From Lytechinus variegatus (lineage: Eukaryota; Echinodermata; Echinoidea; Temnopleuroida; Toxopneustidae), in the NCBI RefSeq assembly GCF_018143015.1, contig NC_054742.1, positions 17,050,441 to 17,114,440 of the forward strand: a stretch of 64,000 bases of DNA, in the 5' to 3' direction. A program made the position numbers and the translations under genes. This document shows, piece by piece, positions 63,814-64,000 of the stretch; within the stretch, counting starts at the first letter, position 1, and each line of letters opens with the position of its first letter. The notes below the pieces were generated by a model. The model was not told the DNA's origin and searched no databases. It saw only the letters and a program-made list of their open reading frames with translations.

Positions 63814-64000
63814 GTGAGTAGAATCTTGAAGAATTAACATACATGTGGGGGTGCTTTTTAACCATTAGTCATACAAGAGCTGTGCAAATGGCTTGCTCAA
63901 TAGCCAGTAATATCTTCAGGCAACATGGGAAAATATAAAAGCTGCGCATTGATCTTTCCCCTTTTCAACTCAATGATTGATTCCTTATAAATGGTTTGGC
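63814..64000. other. Start of the next receptor intron, cut by window edge
   Basis: Begins with GTGAGTAGAA. No further exon is visible before the window ends. Confidence 0.6.

Overview
This looks like nuclear DNA from a deuterostome animal, most likely an echinoderm and plausibly a sea urchin. That is an inference. It rests on AT-rich intron-dominated DNA, animal-type split genes with GT-AG splice sites, a GPD1 protein close to the vertebrate one, an EMI-domain receptor start, and dense short inverted-repeat transposons. No operons, CRISPR arrays, rRNA genes or functional tRNA genes are visible. Only two protein-coding genes can be supported, and most one-exon open frames here are chance or transposon-derived.

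Gene 1 is a complete cytosolic NAD-dependent glycerol-3-phosphate dehydrogenase (GPD1) on the minus strand. Its eight coding exons run from 41497 down to 8962. Every exon joins in frame, giving 1062 nt and a 353-residue protein with the dinucleotide-binding loop and the catalytic lysines in place. The coding sequence is about 3% of a 32.5 kb gene. Introns 1 (13.6 kb) and 2 (11.5 kb) are filled with transposons, including a 4.07 kb near-perfect inverted repeat, hAT-like elements, a Tc1/mariner-like element, a recent 5'-truncated LINE and several MITEs.

Gene 2 is the 5' part of a MEGF10/11/PEAR1/Draper-type engulfment receptor on the plus strand. Three exons (56770-56966, 59483-59584, 63713-63813) encode a signal peptide and an EMI domain. 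The EGF-like repeats, membrane span and tail lie beyond the right edge.

Layout. 1-8.9 kb: GPD1 downstream flank, AT-rich, with repeats and poly-C tracts. 9-41.5 kb: GPD1. 41.8-46.1 kb: a nested hAT-like composite beginning only 330 bp upstream of the GPD1 start codon and carrying two inverted 15-bp minisatellites. 46.1-49.9 kb: a decayed LINE 3' end and a TIR element with a repeated CCCTAAATGGCGT-like motif. 50.0-53.2 kb: tandem arrays with 213, 227 and 283 bp periods. 54.6-56.4 kb: a MITE containing an array of 163-bp units, each with a consensus DR1 nuclear-receptor site. 56.8-64 kb: the receptor gene, with a tRNA-derived SINE in its first visible intron.

The two genes show no functional link. 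The most notable non-genic structures are the giant foldback element at 21617-25688, the GTCCGTCCGTGAT motif array it interrupts, and the DR1-bearing repeat family present in three copies.
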